From contig JANYFR010000010.1 in assembly GCA_025362585.1 (NCBI GenBank), forward strand, positions 1-48,003: 48,003 bases of DNA. The letters run 5' to 3'. The stretch is from Acidimicrobiales bacterium (GTDB lineage Bacteria; Actinomycetota; Acidimicrobiia; Acidimicrobiales; RAAP-2). This document shows, in pieces, positions 1-8,815 of this stretch (position 1 is its first letter; each line of letters starts with the position of its first letter). The notes below the pieces were generated by a model. It ran no database searches and was not told the DNA's origin. It saw only the letters and a list, made by a program, of their open reading frames with translations. Both the position numbers and the translations under genes were made by a program.

Positions 1-85
1 CTCCCCTCCAGTCGCCCAACTCCTCAATTCGCTTCGTGATGTTCGCCGAAGGGCCGTCGTCATGTGGCTGACTGGTGGGCTTCAT
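1..85 (-). CDS. DUF1801 domain protein, N-terminal part (cut by window edge)
   Basis: Reading leftward from the ATG at 85 gives 28 codons running off the window. The peptide carries the segment ITKRIEELGDWRG, the characteristic opening of DUF1801 (YdhG-like) proteins, which usually continues with GETLARxR. A purine-rich GGGAGAG lies 3 nt before the ATG (89-95). The family has a small alpha/beta fold of unknown function. Only the start is visible, so integrity cannot be judged. Confidence 0.7.
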   Translation of the reverse strand, partial: MKPTSQPHDDGPSANITKRIEELGDWRG

Positions 86-114
86 GTGCTCTCCCAAAAA
101 TCCGTGTCGTCCGG

Positions 115-127
115 CGGTGCTGCACCG
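115..127. repeat. 13-bp palindrome upstream of the DUF1801 gene
   Basis: CGGTGC-T-GCACCG, perfect 6-bp arms, lies 30 nt upstream of the DUF1801 start in an otherwise featureless 290-bp gap. It could be an operator; chance occurrence in GC-rich DNA is equally possible. Confidence 0.25.
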
Positions 128-376
128 GCAGGCGGAGCCTACCTCTGGCCCGTAGCCGTCGACGAGTGATACCAACAGCACGGACTGACGATCGGCGAGG
201 AGCGTTGACCTCAATCCCGACGACCGGCGACGAGCAGATGCCACCAACGAACTGGCGGGGGAAGCTCAAGAACTTATTCTCTCCCAGGGGCGATGTGTCC
301 GGCCGGGCTGCGCGATGACCCGTCCGTCGAGCCTCCTGCGTTTGACAGTGCAACGTCGCTCCAGTAGACAGACTCC

Positions 377-766
377 ATGGCCCATCGAATCCGCCAAGTC
401 GTCGCTCTTCCCGGTACCCCTGAGCAGATTTACGAGAGCCTCCTTAACGCGCAGTCGTTCAGCGATATGACGGGTGCGCCCGCCGAGATTGACCGGCACG
501 CCGGGGGTGCCTTCTCCCTCTTCGGTGGTCAAATCCTTGGACGAAACGTTGAACTCGTTCCGTCGGCCCTTATCGTGCAGGCGTGGCGAGTCGCGGGTTG
601 GCAGCGGGGTGACTATTCCATTGCGCGCTTCGAATTGAGTGCAGACGTCGACGGGGCCAACCTGACATTTGATCAAGTCGGCTATCCAGAAGAGGCGCAC
701 GACGATTTGGACGCGGGTTGGCACGAAATGTACTGGGGTCCGCTGCGACGACATCTGGAGGAGTAG
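377..766 (+). CDS. SRPBCC (AHSA1/START-like) domain protein
   Basis: The 129-residue protein has the layout of the activator-of-Hsp90-ATPase-like branch of the SRPBCC superfamily: an N-terminal beta strand plus PEQIYESLLN helix, a GGAFSLFGG hairpin, the strand pair around IVQAWRVAGW, and a C-terminal helix with GWHEMYWGPLRRHLEE. These are single-domain hydrophobic-pocket proteins of the cytoplasm; ligand and function are unknown. The start has no Shine-Dalgarno. TAGACA (365-370) sits 6 nt upstream, a one-mismatch version of the leaderless -10 spacing common in this window. Fold assignment is confident, role is not. Confidence 0.8.
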   Translation: MAHRIRQVVALPGTPEQIYESLLNAQSFSDMTGAPAEIDRHAGGAFSLFGGQILGRNVELVPSALIVQAWRVAGWQRGDYSIARFELSADVDGANLTFDQVGYPEEAHDDLDAGWHEMYWGPLRRHLEE

Positions 767-1096
767 CGCTGTCGGCGCGTAGTGCTCAACTCTCCATCGT
801 CGTTGCTCCGCATCGGCTGGCGTCGCAACACCGGCTGTCGTCGCGCAGTGCATCGGTTCATCGACTCCGTCTAAGACGAAGAGTGCGCGACGTTGGTCGA
901 TCCGCGACTTGACGATTCGACCTCGTGGCGCCGCAGTGAGTATCGAATCGATGGGCGAGCTGGTGGCAACGAATGTCTGACACTGGTTGGCGCCCGCGAC
1001 GCCAGGTTGCCGACTCGCCTTTCACTCGAGTGGCTGCGAACCGCAAGTTGCTTTACTATGACTCGATAGGTCTCACGACTCAATGGAGGTAGCCCG
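767..1096 (+). other. 330-bp intergenic gap ahead of formate dehydrogenase
   Basis: No convincing coding frame on either strand. The only recognisable content is the probable promoter and ribosome-binding site of the formate dehydrogenase gene at its right end. Confidence 0.5.
1054..1059 (+). promoter_or_regulatory. Probable -10 box of formate dehydrogenase
   Basis: TACTAT lies 38 nt before the GTG start, predicting a leader of about 30 nt that carries the strong GGAGGT site at 1085-1090. No good -35 hexamer is visible. Confidence 0.4.
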
Positions 1097-2296
1097 GTGG
1101 CCAAGATTCTGTGCGTTCTCTACGACGATCCAATCGACGGGTATCCACACGACTACCCCCGCGACACGATTCCTACCATCTCGACCTACCCTGGCGGTCA
1201 GACTGCCCCCACTCCCTCCGGCATCGACTTCACGCCGGGCCAATTGCTCGGAAGTGTCTCGGGGGAGTTAGGTCTTCGAAAGTATCTCGAAGGTGCGGGC
1301 CACACCCTCGTCGTAACGTCGGACAAGGACGGCCCCGACTCGGAGTTTGAACGTGAGCTCGTGGACGCCGACGTGGTGATCTCCCAGCCGTTCTGGCCCG
1401 CCTACCTCACGGCTGAACGAATTGGAATGGCCCCCAAGTTGAAATTGGCCGTCACGGCCGGCATTGGGTCCGACCACGTCGACCTGGAGGCCGCGGCGGC
1501 GCACGGCATCACCGTCGCCGAGGTGACCTACTCCAACAGCATCAGCGTGTCCGAGCACGTACTCATGATGATCCTCGCCTTGGTACGCAACTACATCCCT
1601 TCGTACGGCTGGGTCGTCCGGGGCGGCTGGAACATCGCCGACTGCGCCCAGCGCTCGTACGATCTCGAGGGGATGGCCGTGGGGACGGTGGCCGCTGGTC
1701 GCATTGGTCTGGCCGTCCTTCGTCGTCTAAAGCCCTTCGGTGTCGACCTGCACTACACCGACCGACACCGACTGGCCGCGGACCTCGAGAGCGAGCTCGG
1801 ATTGACATTCCACGAGAGCACCGAATCCATGGTCCCCTTCTGTGACGTCGTGACCATCAACGCCCCGCTCTATCCGGGCACTGAAGGACTCTTTGACGAC
1901 AAGCTCATTGGGACCATGAAGCGCGGAGCATTCCTGGTCAACACCGCTCGAGGCAAAATCTGCAACACGGACGCCGTCGTTCGGGGTCTCGAGTCGGGCC
2001 AGCTCGCCGGCTACGCCGGCGACGTGTGGTTCCCGCAGCCGGCGCCCGGCGACCACCCGTGGCGAACGATGCCCCATCACGGCATGACCCCCCACATCTC
2101 GGGAACTTCCCTATCGGCACAGACCCGCTACGCGGCCGGAACGCGCGAGATTCTCGAATGCTTCTTCGAGGGACGCCCCATACGCGACGAGTACCTCATT
2201 GTCGACGGTGGACACCTTGCCGGTACCGGTGCCCACTCCTACAGCGAAGGCAACACCACGGCTGGGTCAGAGGAGGCTGCTCGATTCAATCGTTGA
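1097..2296 (+). CDS. fdh: NAD-dependent formate dehydrogenase
   Basis: Oxidises formate to CO2 with NAD+ in the cytoplasm (EC 1.17.1.9). The 399-residue protein matches the metal-free bacterial FDH family (Pseudomonas sp. 101 type, about 400 residues) along its whole length. Catalytic residues seen: Asn147, Arg285 (in VNTARGK), Gln314 (in WFPQPAP) and His333 (in TPHISGT). The nucleotide motif is VGTVAAGRIG, with Asp222-Arg223 in YTDRHR marking NAD rather than NADP preference. The GTG start has GGAGGT 6 nt upstream. Ser146 and Ala256 stand where the Pseudomonas enzyme has two oxidation-sensitive cysteines (Cys145, Cys255); Cys355 is kept. No other formate or C1 gene is adjacent, so it may serve detoxification or NADH supply. 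Confidence 0.95.
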   Translation: MAKILCVLYDDPIDGYPHDYPRDTIPTISTYPGGQTAPTPSGIDFTPGQLLGSVSGELGLRKYLEGAGHTLVVTSDKDGPDSEFERELVDADVVISQPFWPAYLTAERIGMAPKLKLAVTAGIGSDHVDLEAAAAHGITVAEVTYSNSISVSEHVLMMILALVRNYIPSYGWVVRGGWNIADCAQRSYDLEGMAVGTVAAGRIGLAVLRRLKPFGVDLHYTDRHRLAADLESELGLTFHESTESMVPFCDVVTINAPLYPGTEGLFDDKLIGTMKRGAFLVNTARGKICNTDAVVRGLESGQLAGYAGDVWFPQPAPGDHPWRTMPHHGMTPHISGTSLSAQTRYAAGTREILECFFEGRPIRDEYLIVDGGHLAGTGAHSYSEGNTTAGSEEAARFNR

Positions 2297-2442
2297 CGGA
2301 ATTGAGCTTTTTTCATTGAGAACGGACCAACGCTTGATCTCCCTGCGCCGACCTCACACGCGAGCGGTAATTTTAGCGTTCCGACCGTCGTGTTGCGGTC
2401 CGCTAGTCTCACTTTTCCACTGAGCGCCTAGATTGTTCTGGT

Positions 2443-3291
2443 ATGTCCGAATCCAAAATCCTGATTCTTGGCTTGATCGCCGGCAGCACAATACTCATTG
2501 GTTTGCCAATCGGTCGCATGAAGCGTTCGGCGCCGGGTCTTCGCCTTTTCTTGAGCGCCCTGGCGACGGGCATCCTCGTCTTTCTCCTTTGGGATGTTCT
2601 GTCCCACGCGTACGCGCCAATCGACGCCGCCCTCTCGAATCTGCGCCACCACGCCGCGGGCCTGTGGCCGGTCGTGGGCTACGGCACCCTGTTCTTCGTC
2701 GGAACGGGCGTCGGACTCCTCAGTCTGGTGTACTACGAGCGGTTCCTAAGCCGACAGAAGTCGCGTCGGATGGGGCCCGGCGCCATGACCGCCACGGAAC
2801 TGACCGCCCGGCGCTGGCGAGTGAGTACGTTCAGCCCCTCCCAGCGACTGGCGTTCTTAATCGCCGTCGGCATCGGACTTCATAACTTCGGCGAGGGCCT
2901 GGCCATCGGCGGCAGCGCGGTTCGCGGGGAGATTTCGCTCGCCACACTCTTAGTCATTGGCTTCGCCCTGCACAACGCCACCGAGGGTTTTGGAATCGTG
3001 GCCCCGATGAGCGCAGCGTCGGAGCGCCCATCGTGGCCCTTTCTTTTGAGCCTCGGCCTCATCGGGGGCGGTCCCACATTCTTCGGCACGCTGGTGGGCA
3101 GTCAATTCACCAGCAGTGCCATGAGCATCATCTTCCTGACACTCGCGGCGGGGTCGATTCTCTACGTCGTGATACAACTCTTGAACGTCGCCCAACGGGC
3201 CAACCGCCCCGTTCTCGTCATGTGGGGAATTTTCTCCGGTATCGCTGCCGGATTCGTCACCGACATGATCGTTACCGCCGCCGGGGGATAG
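2443..3291 (+). CDS. ZIP family divalent metal transporter
   Basis: A 282-residue membrane protein with about eight hydrophobic segments. The two ZIP signature helices are clear: LHNFGEG (His147, Asn148, Glu151) and LHNATEG (His177, Asn178, Glu181), the metal-binding H-N-x-x-E-G motifs of transmembrane segments 4 and 5. A basic cytoplasmic loop (about 100-130) has no histidine cluster. ZIP proteins bring Zn2+, Fe2+ or Mn2+ into the cytoplasm; the metal cannot be told here. There is no Shine-Dalgarno; TAGATT (2429-2434) ends 8 nt before the ATG, so the transcript may be leaderless. No Zur or Fur box was recognised. Confidence 0.88.
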   Translation: MSESKILILGLIAGSTILIGLPIGRMKRSAPGLRLFLSALATGILVFLLWDVLSHAYAPIDAALSNLRHHAAGLWPVVGYGTLFFVGTGVGLLSLVYYERFLSRQKSRRMGPGAMTATELTARRWRVSTFSPSQRLAFLIAVGIGLHNFGEGLAIGGSAVRGEISLATLLVIGFALHNATEGFGIVAPMSAASERPSWPFLLSLGLIGGGPTFFGTLVGSQFTSSAMSIIFLTLAAGSILYVVIQLLNVAQRANRPVLVMWGIFSGIAAGFVTDMIVTAAGG

Positions 3292-3518
3292 CGACGCGAG
3301 CCCGCGTGAACCTGGCCCGGCAGTTCACCGCAACGGCCCGTCCGAGCACGCTGTCGGGACCAGCGTTCGTGCCAACGGCGCCGAGGTGGCTCGGACGAGC
3401 GACTCCAGCGCGGAACCAATGGTGCTCGTCAATTAAGAGTTGTGTCCGGCGTGTGCGCGATGAGTCTCCCGAGATCTGGTTGGTCCGAATTGCGGCCATC
3501 GGGAACCTACACTTAGTC

Positions 3519-4058
3519 ATGATCCGAAAGCGGAGAGGTGCAGTCGACGGCACCGGACGTCGGAGCCGATTGGAACGCTCGATGGGCGCGTTGCTGAGGG
3601 GTCCACTTGCTGGCGTGACGGTGTTCGCCGCGATCTCCCTTGGTGCCGCGCTTCCGGCCGGTGCCGGTTCACGAGTTCCCGCGACGTGCCCCATCCGGTC
3701 GATCATCGCGTCACATCTCGGGGTGAAGGTGTCGAAGGTCCACTACGTGAAGGGACCTGGTTCACTCGATTGTTTCTACGAAACGAGTGCGGGGATCTAC
3801 CAGGGCAAGGAAGTCATCCCCACCGAGGTCCGTTACGCCAGCCCGATCTCAACCTCGACGTTTACGTTGATGAAGAGCAATAACGTGTCGCACGGCGTCG
3901 TCTTGGTGAACATCAGTCACCTCGGCAACGCCGCGTACGTGGCCATTGGATCGACGCCCTGGCTCTACGTGCACATCGGCACGCTGCAACTCATTCTTAT
4001 CGCTCCTAAGGCCTCCGTCGGCGCAATCGTTGGATTAGGTCACTCGCTCATCCCCTAG
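3519..4058 (+). CDS. Secreted protein of unknown function
   Basis: A 179-residue protein with a basic N-terminus, a hydrophobic stretch (about 25-47) and an AGA/GSR-type cleavage region, so an export signal is likely. The mature part has two cysteines (in ATCPIRS and LDCFYE) that could form a disulfide, and ends in a hydrophobic segment. The frame is open upstream, but TACACT (3508-3513) ends 5 nt before the ATG at 3519, supporting this start as leaderless. No family recognised. Confidence 0.6.
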   Translation: MIRKRRGAVDGTGRRSRLERSMGALLRGPLAGVTVFAAISLGAALPAGAGSRVPATCPIRSIIASHLGVKVSKVHYVKGPGSLDCFYETSAGIYQGKEVIPTEVRYASPISTSTFTLMKSNNVSHGVVLVNISHLGNAAYVAIGSTPWLYVHIGTLQLILIAPKASVGAIVGLGHSLIP

Positions 4059-4118
4059 CGAACACGGGGCCCGTTGCGTCGAGGCGACGCGGCGCTACCT
4101 GACGAGTTGACCCGCGCC

Positions 4119-4454
4119 TCAGCGCTTGGGCGCGAGTGACTGTGCGTACTTCGACCCCAGCGTCACCCACTTGGCGAGTTCGCGTTTGGTGCGAAGGTTG
4201 TCGCCGTCGACGCGCAGCCAACCCCTCATGGGACGTCCCCTCATCTCCATGGGACGAGCAACGCCAGCCGCCGCCAGGTCGTCGGACTGCTCGGGGTTGA
4301 CGCGCACCATCAGGCCACCCTGGCCGCTCGCCGCGACCATCATGTTGCCGTTCACCAGAAAGGCCAGACCGCCGAACATTTTCTTCTCACTCAGACCGGG
4401 TAGGTCGGCAATGAGGTCCCGAATGCGGTCGGCGAGTGCGAGGTCGTAGGTCAT
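4119..4454 (-). CDS. TfoX N-terminal domain protein
   Basis: A 111-residue protein matching the TfoX N-terminal domain: an N-terminal helix, then KKMFGGLAFLVNGNMM, a beta strand with LMVRVNPEQ, and the MEMRGRPMRGWLRV block. In gammaproteobacteria TfoX/Sxy regulates competence together with a C-terminal domain; stand-alone N-domain proteins like this are widespread and of unknown function. The frame is open further upstream, but TACTAT (4462-4467) lies 7 nt before the ATG at 4454. The longer frame would run back over the start of the divergent VOC gene. Confidence 0.8.
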   Translation of the reverse strand: MTYDLALADRIRDLIADLPGLSEKKMFGGLAFLVNGNMMVAASGQGGLMVRVNPEQSDDLAAAGVARPMEMRGRPMRGWLRVDGDNLRTKRELAKWVTLGSKYAQSLAPKR

Positions 4455-4578
4455 GACGCCAATAGTAGAGAGGTCGGCAGCGGGACGCTCGACGATCGGC
4501 CCTTCGAGGTCCGACGTCTCATTGCATGACTCAATGTCGTCGACGTCGCGTGACCGACGCCGTGACGATGACGCGCCA

Positions 4579-4953
4579 ATGGCGAAAGTCGTCGGCGTCG
4601 GCGGGGTCTTCTTGAGGGCGCGGGACCCTGGGGCGCTCGCCCACTGGTACGCCGAAGCGCTCGGCATTGCCTTCGAGGGCGACGATCACTTCGTCGCCCT
4701 GGTCAACGAGTCACCGAATTCGACTGCCGTATTCTCGTTCTGTGGTTCCGATGATCACTACATGGGCGATCCGAGCCGTCTGATGGCGATGGTGAACTTC
4801 CGCGTCGACGACCTCGACGGCGTTCTCAACCGACGGCGTGCGACTGGCGCGGACGTCGAGGCTGTACGTGAGGAGCCTTACGGGCAATTCTCGTGGTCAA
4901 CGGATCCCGAGGGCAATCGATGCGAACTCTGGGAGCCGGACCCGACTCCCTAG
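4579..4953 (+). CDS. VOC (glyoxalase/bleomycin resistance-like) protein
   Basis: A 124-residue single-module VOC protein: the ARDPGALAHWYAEALG helix, the strand with MAMVNFRVDDLD, and the closing STDPEGNRCELWEP where the terminal Glu is a typical metal ligand. Substrate unknown. The start at MAKVVG is chosen by alignment to the family opening; an in-frame ATG at 4534 is possible. It is divergent from the TfoX-N gene, with 124 bp between the starts. Confidence 0.8.
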   Translation: MAKVVGVGGVFLRARDPGALAHWYAEALGIAFEGDDHFVALVNESPNSTAVFSFCGSDDHYMGDPSRLMAMVNFRVDDLDGVLNRRRATGADVEAVREEPYGQFSWSTDPEGNRCELWEPDPTP

Positions 4954-5137
4954 GCCCACTCGTGGCGTGCCAGGCATCATCTCCGTTGACCGACTGAGCC
5001 TTTGAGCAAGCGGACCGGCGAGATCGGTCGACACCACTCGACGCCGTCAGTGCGGTTGCGTACACTCGCATCGCGACCAAGGTACCATTCGCCCACGACG
5101 CAACGGATTGCGCACCCACTCTCGCGGAGGTACCTCG

Positions 5138-5671
5138 ATGACCGAGACCCACGTCGCTCTCCTGCGGGGCATCAACGTTGGTGGTCACGCGAAGGTGACC
5201 ATGGAGTCGCTCCGGCACCTCTTCCACGAACTCGGCTACCGGGACGTCGCCACCTACATCCAGAGCGGCAACGTGGTGTTTGCCAGCAGTTCCGCGGTGA
5301 GTGCAACAAGGATCGAAGCCGCGATCATGTCTGAGCTCGAGCTGGCGGTGACCGTCGTCGTACGAAAAGGAACCGATTTTCAAGCGCTCGTCCAGTCGAA
5401 TCCCTTCAAAGCCTCCGACCACTCGCGAGTGCACGTTGGCTTCATGGCACGCTCGCCGTCACCCGACGCCCTCGCCGATCTCGACGTCGAGAAGTTCAGT
5501 CCCGACGTCGCGGTCGTCGTCCCGCCTGACCTGTACTTGCACTTGCCGGCCGGCATGGGCTCGACGAAGCTTCCCGACTACCTGACTCGCCACTTGAAAG
5601 TCCCAATCACCTACCGAAACTGGAACACCGTGACGAGGCTCCTTGCGATGACCCAGGCCGCAACGAAGTGA
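5138..5671 (+). CDS. DUF1697 family protein
   Basis: The 177-residue protein is a full-length DUF1697 member. It shows the opening ALLRGINVGGHAKVTM, the FHELGYRDVATYIQSGNVVF block and the closing TYRNWNTVTRLLAM, all diagnostic of the family. No biochemical function is established. A strong GGAGGT (5126-5131) six nt before the ATG fixes the start. Confidence 0.9.
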   Translation: MTETHVALLRGINVGGHAKVTMESLRHLFHELGYRDVATYIQSGNVVFASSSAVSATRIEAAIMSELELAVTVVVRKGTDFQALVQSNPFKASDHSRVHVGFMARSPSPDALADLDVEKFSPDVAVVVPPDLYLHLPAGMGSTKLPDYLTRHLKVPITYRNWNTVTRLLAMTQAATK

Positions 5672-5703
5672 AACTGACGTAAAATCACCGGCGCAGCGCC
5701 CGG

Positions 5704-5724
5704 GGCGGGTACCCTTCCCCCGCC
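5704..5724 (+). terminator. Possible hairpin terminator after the DUF1697 gene
   Basis: GGCGGG (5704-5709) can pair with CCCGCC (5719-5724) across a 9-nt loop, 30 nt after the stop codon. There is no T tract, so the assignment is weak. Confidence 0.35.
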
Positions 5725-5774
5725 GATTGCCCTACGCTTGACTCGGTCAACACAGTAAAACGTCAAGGGGGACC

Positions 5775-6272
5775 ATGCGAGTACGACTCTTCACTGCGAC
5801 ATGTTGCACGGTGGTGGCCCTGGTCGCCTCTGGCGTCGTGGCCTCAGCCCAGACCGCGTCGCCAATATCGATCCACGTCATCCTCTACCAGTCCTCCGTG
5901 ACCGCCGGCACAACGATTCGTGGCCTCGCGACCCTCACCAACTCGTCGCCGAGGCCGGTCATTGTGCAGGCGTGTGCCGCGGACGGTTGGCTCTACGTCG
6001 GCCTCATGAATAGTAGGATCACCTACAGCGTCTCTCGATCCACGACCAAGTGTGCGGCCACGGTCCGTCTCAAGCCAGGCGTCAATCGGTTTGCACTCAC
6101 CGTCAGCACGTCATACTCCGCCTGCGTGCGAACGAAAAACTCGTTCGTCCCGCGCTGCACCAAGAACGGTCCCCCGCCATTGCCCAAGGGTCATTACACG
6201 ACGTCGGTCATCACCATCGGGCTGCCCACCGGCACTCGCAATCCGCCGCCGATTGCAGTGACCGTTCGATAG
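5775..6272 (+). CDS. Secreted protein with immunoglobulin-like fold, function unknown
   Basis: A 165-residue protein with a clear signal peptide (hydrophobic to about residue 23, VASAQ cleavage site). The body alternates strands (SISIHVILYQSSVTAG, GLATLTNSSPRPVIVQAC, GVNRFALTVST), suggesting a beta sandwich of the kind seen in extracellular domains. Five cysteines in the mature part suggest disulfides. AAGGGGG at 5765-5771 is the ribosome-binding site, and TACGCT at 5733-5738 is a plausible -10 for a short leader. Confidence 0.65.
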   Translation: MRVRLFTATCCTVVALVASGVVASAQTASPISIHVILYQSSVTAGTTIRGLATLTNSSPRPVIVQACAADGWLYVGLMNSRITYSVSRSTTKCAATVRLKPGVNRFALTVSTSYSACVRTKNSFVPRCTKNGPPPLPKGHYTTSVITIGLPTGTRNPPPIAVTVR

Positions 6273-6428
6273 TTCCAATCGACGACGCGTGGATCGAGCG
6301 AAACGGTCGTTCCGTGGACCCTCCCGTCGAGAAGAGGCGCGCCGTTCGGCGACGCCTGGCGCGGTGCCACTCGGCGCGACCCCGGAGCGGCGCGCACTGG
6401 CGACTGGATGCTCGCTCGACGGAACCGC

Positions 6429-7340
6429 TCAGCGGCGCACTCGCGCGCGGATCCCTTGAATCCAGGCGGTGGCCAACTTTCGCGCTTCGGCGACCTCGTG
6501 GCGACGTTCCGTCGCGTCGTCACCGCTGACCGGGTAGGAGCCTAGGAACTTCACCCGCGCGAGGTGGGCTTGAAGGTCCGCGAGGCAGTCCGCCACGACG
6601 TCGTCAGCGACGTGTCCCTCAAATTCGATCACGAAACAGTAATCCCCTAGTCCGCGTTTCGTCGGGCGGCTCTCGAGTTTCGTGAGGTTAATGTCGCGAG
6701 CTGCGAAGCGGCCGAGAATTCCGTAGAGCGAACCGGGTCGGTCGGCATCTTGGAAACAGACGATGGTGGTTCGATCGTGACCGGTCGGTGCGGCGACCGC
6801 GTCGCGTCCAACGACGACGAAACGGGTCGCGTTGCCGGGATGGTCCTCGATGTCGGTGGCGAGCGACACCAGCCCAAAGAGCTCGCCCGCGAGCGAGGAC
6901 GCAACCGCGGCCAGTGGCGCATTGGAGCCAGCGACCTCGCGGGCGGCCTGGGACGTCGAGGTCGACTGTTCGACGGTGGCGCCGAGGGTGTGGAGGAAGC
7001 CCCGGCACTGCGCGAGGGCGTGCACGTAACTGCGCACCACCGTCACGTCGCCGAGGACGACGCCCGGTCGCGCGAGCAGGTGAAGTCGGATCGGAATGAC
7101 CACCTCGCGCTCAATCACCAGTTCGTGGTCGAATACGAGGCCGTCGATAGTTGCCGAGACCGTCCCCTCGATGGCGTTCTCGATGGGCACGAGACCCTGT
7201 TGGACGCTCCCGTCACTCACCGCATCAAGCAGGTCGGTGAGTGAATCACAGGCCACGGGGTCGACGTCGGCGAGGGTGGAGACGGCCTCGTGGGAGAAGG
7301 AGCCTTCGGGTCCCAGGTAGCCGACGCGGGTTGCTGTCAT
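6429..7340 (-). CDS. pheA: Prephenate dehydratase
   Basis: Converts prephenate to phenylpyruvate (EC 4.2.1.51) in phenylalanine synthesis. The 303-residue protein has the prephenate dehydratase domain from GYLGPEGSFSHEA through the catalytic TRF motif (172-174, in NATRFVVVG). A C-terminal ACT domain follows with GSLYGILGRF and ESRP (223-226), the motif that binds feedback phenylalanine. It is monofunctional, with no chorismate mutase domain. The frame is open to about 7559, but TATCAT (7347-7352) ends 6 nt before the ATG at 7340, which also matches the usual MTxxRVGYLGPEG start, so initiation is probably leaderless. No other aromatic amino acid gene is adjacent. Confidence 0.95.
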   Translation of the reverse strand: MTATRVGYLGPEGSFSHEAVSTLADVDPVACDSLTDLLDAVSDGSVQQGLVPIENAIEGTVSATIDGLVFDHELVIEREVVIPIRLHLLARPGVVLGDVTVVRSYVHALAQCRGFLHTLGATVEQSTSTSQAAREVAGSNAPLAAVASSLAGELFGLVSLATDIEDHPGNATRFVVVGRDAVAAPTGHDRTTIVCFQDADRPGSLYGILGRFAARDINLTKLESRPTKRGLGDYCFVIEFEGHVADDVVADCLADLQAHLARVKFLGSYPVSGDDATERRHEVAEARKLATAWIQGIRARVRR

Positions 7341-7444
7341 CACGCGATGATACTTCCGTTGATTTGACGACCTCCGCGCGCCCGTCGGTTGGGTGAGGCG
7401 CCAGTGCGTACGATGGTCAGGGACCAATTTCGAAAGGCCGTGCA

Positions 7445-8815
7445 ATGGGGCACCAGATGTTTGACTACAACGCCGAACTCGCGAACGAGGTCTTCGACTA
7501 CTGCCGGGACCGCCTTTCGATGGACCCGGTGCCCCTCGATTTCGGCAGTCTGCACCCAATCGCTCCCTCGAGCATGGAGGGCTTCATCCGACCTGAGGGT
7601 CATGATCCCGACCAGATCTTCGCGTTCTTTAAGGAGACGTTGGCTCCGGCGGTGGTCTCGATTGACTCACCGGGGTTCCTCGCCTTCATTCCGAACGCGC
7701 CCACGAAGAGCTCGCTGTTATTCGACATGGTCGTCGCCTGTTCGGGACTGAACGGGACCAGTTGGCTCGAATCGAGCGGAGTCGTGATGGCCGAGAATCA
7801 GGCTCTCGAGTATCTCGCCGGCCTGGCCGGCATGCCGGCCGGCTCGGGCGGCGCCTTCGTGTCGGGCGGATCACTGGGCAACCTGTCGAGCTTGACCGTC
7901 GGTCGTGACGTCGGCCGTTCCAAGCGCTCCCACCTGGCGCCCCACGAGGTGCGCTTCGCCATCTCGGGCGACGCCCATTCGAGCATCGCCAAGGCGCTGC
8001 ACGTGCTCGGCGTCGAACCGCTGGTGGTCGCGTCGAGCGACCATCGCTTCACGCGAGAAGGTCTCGAAGCGGCGTTGGCCAACGATTCGCATCCGGACAC
8101 CGTCGTCGGCGTCGTCGCGACCGCCGGAACCACCAACGCTGGCATCGTCGACGATCTCGAGGGCCTCGGCAGTTACGCGCGCGACCACGACCTCTGGTTT
8201 CACGTGGACGGCGCCTACGGGGGTGCGGCGCTGTTCTCGCCGAGCGAGCGTCACCTCTTCGAGGGACTTCGCCACGCCGACAGCTTCATCGTCGACCCCC
8301 ACAAATGGCTGTTCGCACCGCTCGACTGCTGTGCCCTGGTCTACCGCAACCCGACCATCGCGCGAAAGGTCCTCGCCCAACAGGCGAGCTATCTCGACAT
8401 TCTGCACGCGGGCGATGACGCCAACTACGAGTGGAACCCCTCAGACTTCGCGATTCACCTCTCGCGACGAGCGCGGGGCCTACCTTTCTGGTACTCACTC
8501 GTGACCAACGGGACCGCCGCCTACGAGAGTGCCGTGCAGGCCGCCGTCGATCTGGCGAAGCGCGCGGTCGAGATGATTGAATCAATGGACCACGTCGAGA
8601 TGGTGCGCGACTCGAGCCTCTCCATCGTGCTCTTTCGACGCAAGGGTTGGTCGGACGAGCGCTACACCGAGTGGAGTCACCAATTGCTACGCGACCAGGT
8701 CGCCTTCGTTACCCCGACCAAGTGGGAGGGCGAGACCGTTGCCCGACTGGCGTTCCTGCACCCCAACACGACGGAGGACCTCGTCCGGCGCATCCTCGAC
8801 TCGATGCGCGACTAG
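7445..8815 (+). CDS. PLP-dependent group II decarboxylase (aromatic L-amino acid decarboxylase family)
   Basis: A 456-residue fold-type I PLP enzyme. Seen: the PLP-stacking His178 in SGDAHSS, Asp255 in HVDGAYGG, and the Schiff-base Lys287 in DPHKWLF; SGGSLGNL (about 140-147) is the phosphate-binding loop. Members decarboxylate aromatic amino acids, glutamate or diaminobutanoate, so the substrate cannot be assigned. The gene is convergent with agmatinase, and their stop codons overlap within a CTAG. Arginine decarboxylase activity, which would feed agmatinase, is possible but unsupported: bacterial biosynthetic arginine decarboxylases usually belong to other families. GAAAGG precedes the start. 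Confidence 0.88.
   Translation: MGHQMFDYNAELANEVFDYCRDRLSMDPVPLDFGSLHPIAPSSMEGFIRPEGHDPDQIFAFFKETLAPAVVSIDSPGFLAFIPNAPTKSSLLFDMVVACSGLNGTSWLESSGVVMAENQALEYLAGLAGMPAGSGGAFVSGGSLGNLSSLTVGRDVGRSKRSHLAPHEVRFAISGDAHSSIAKALHVLGVEPLVVASSDHRFTREGLEAALANDSHPDTVVGVVATAGTTNAGIVDDLEGLGSYARDHDLWFHVDGAYGGAALFSPSERHLFEGLRHADSFIVDPHKWLFAPLDCCALVYRNPTIARKVLAQQASYLDILHAGDDANYEWNPSDFAIHLSRRARGLPFWYSLVTNGTAAYESAVQAAVDLAKRAVEMIESMDHVEMVRDSSLSIVLFRRKGWSDERYTEWSHQLLRDQVAFVTPTKWEGETVARLAFLHPNTTEDLVRRILDSMRD

Noticed and set aside
3033-3518. Upstream extension of the secreted protein at 3519
   Set aside because: It overlaps the end of the ZIP gene in another frame, and the signal peptide begins only after 3519.
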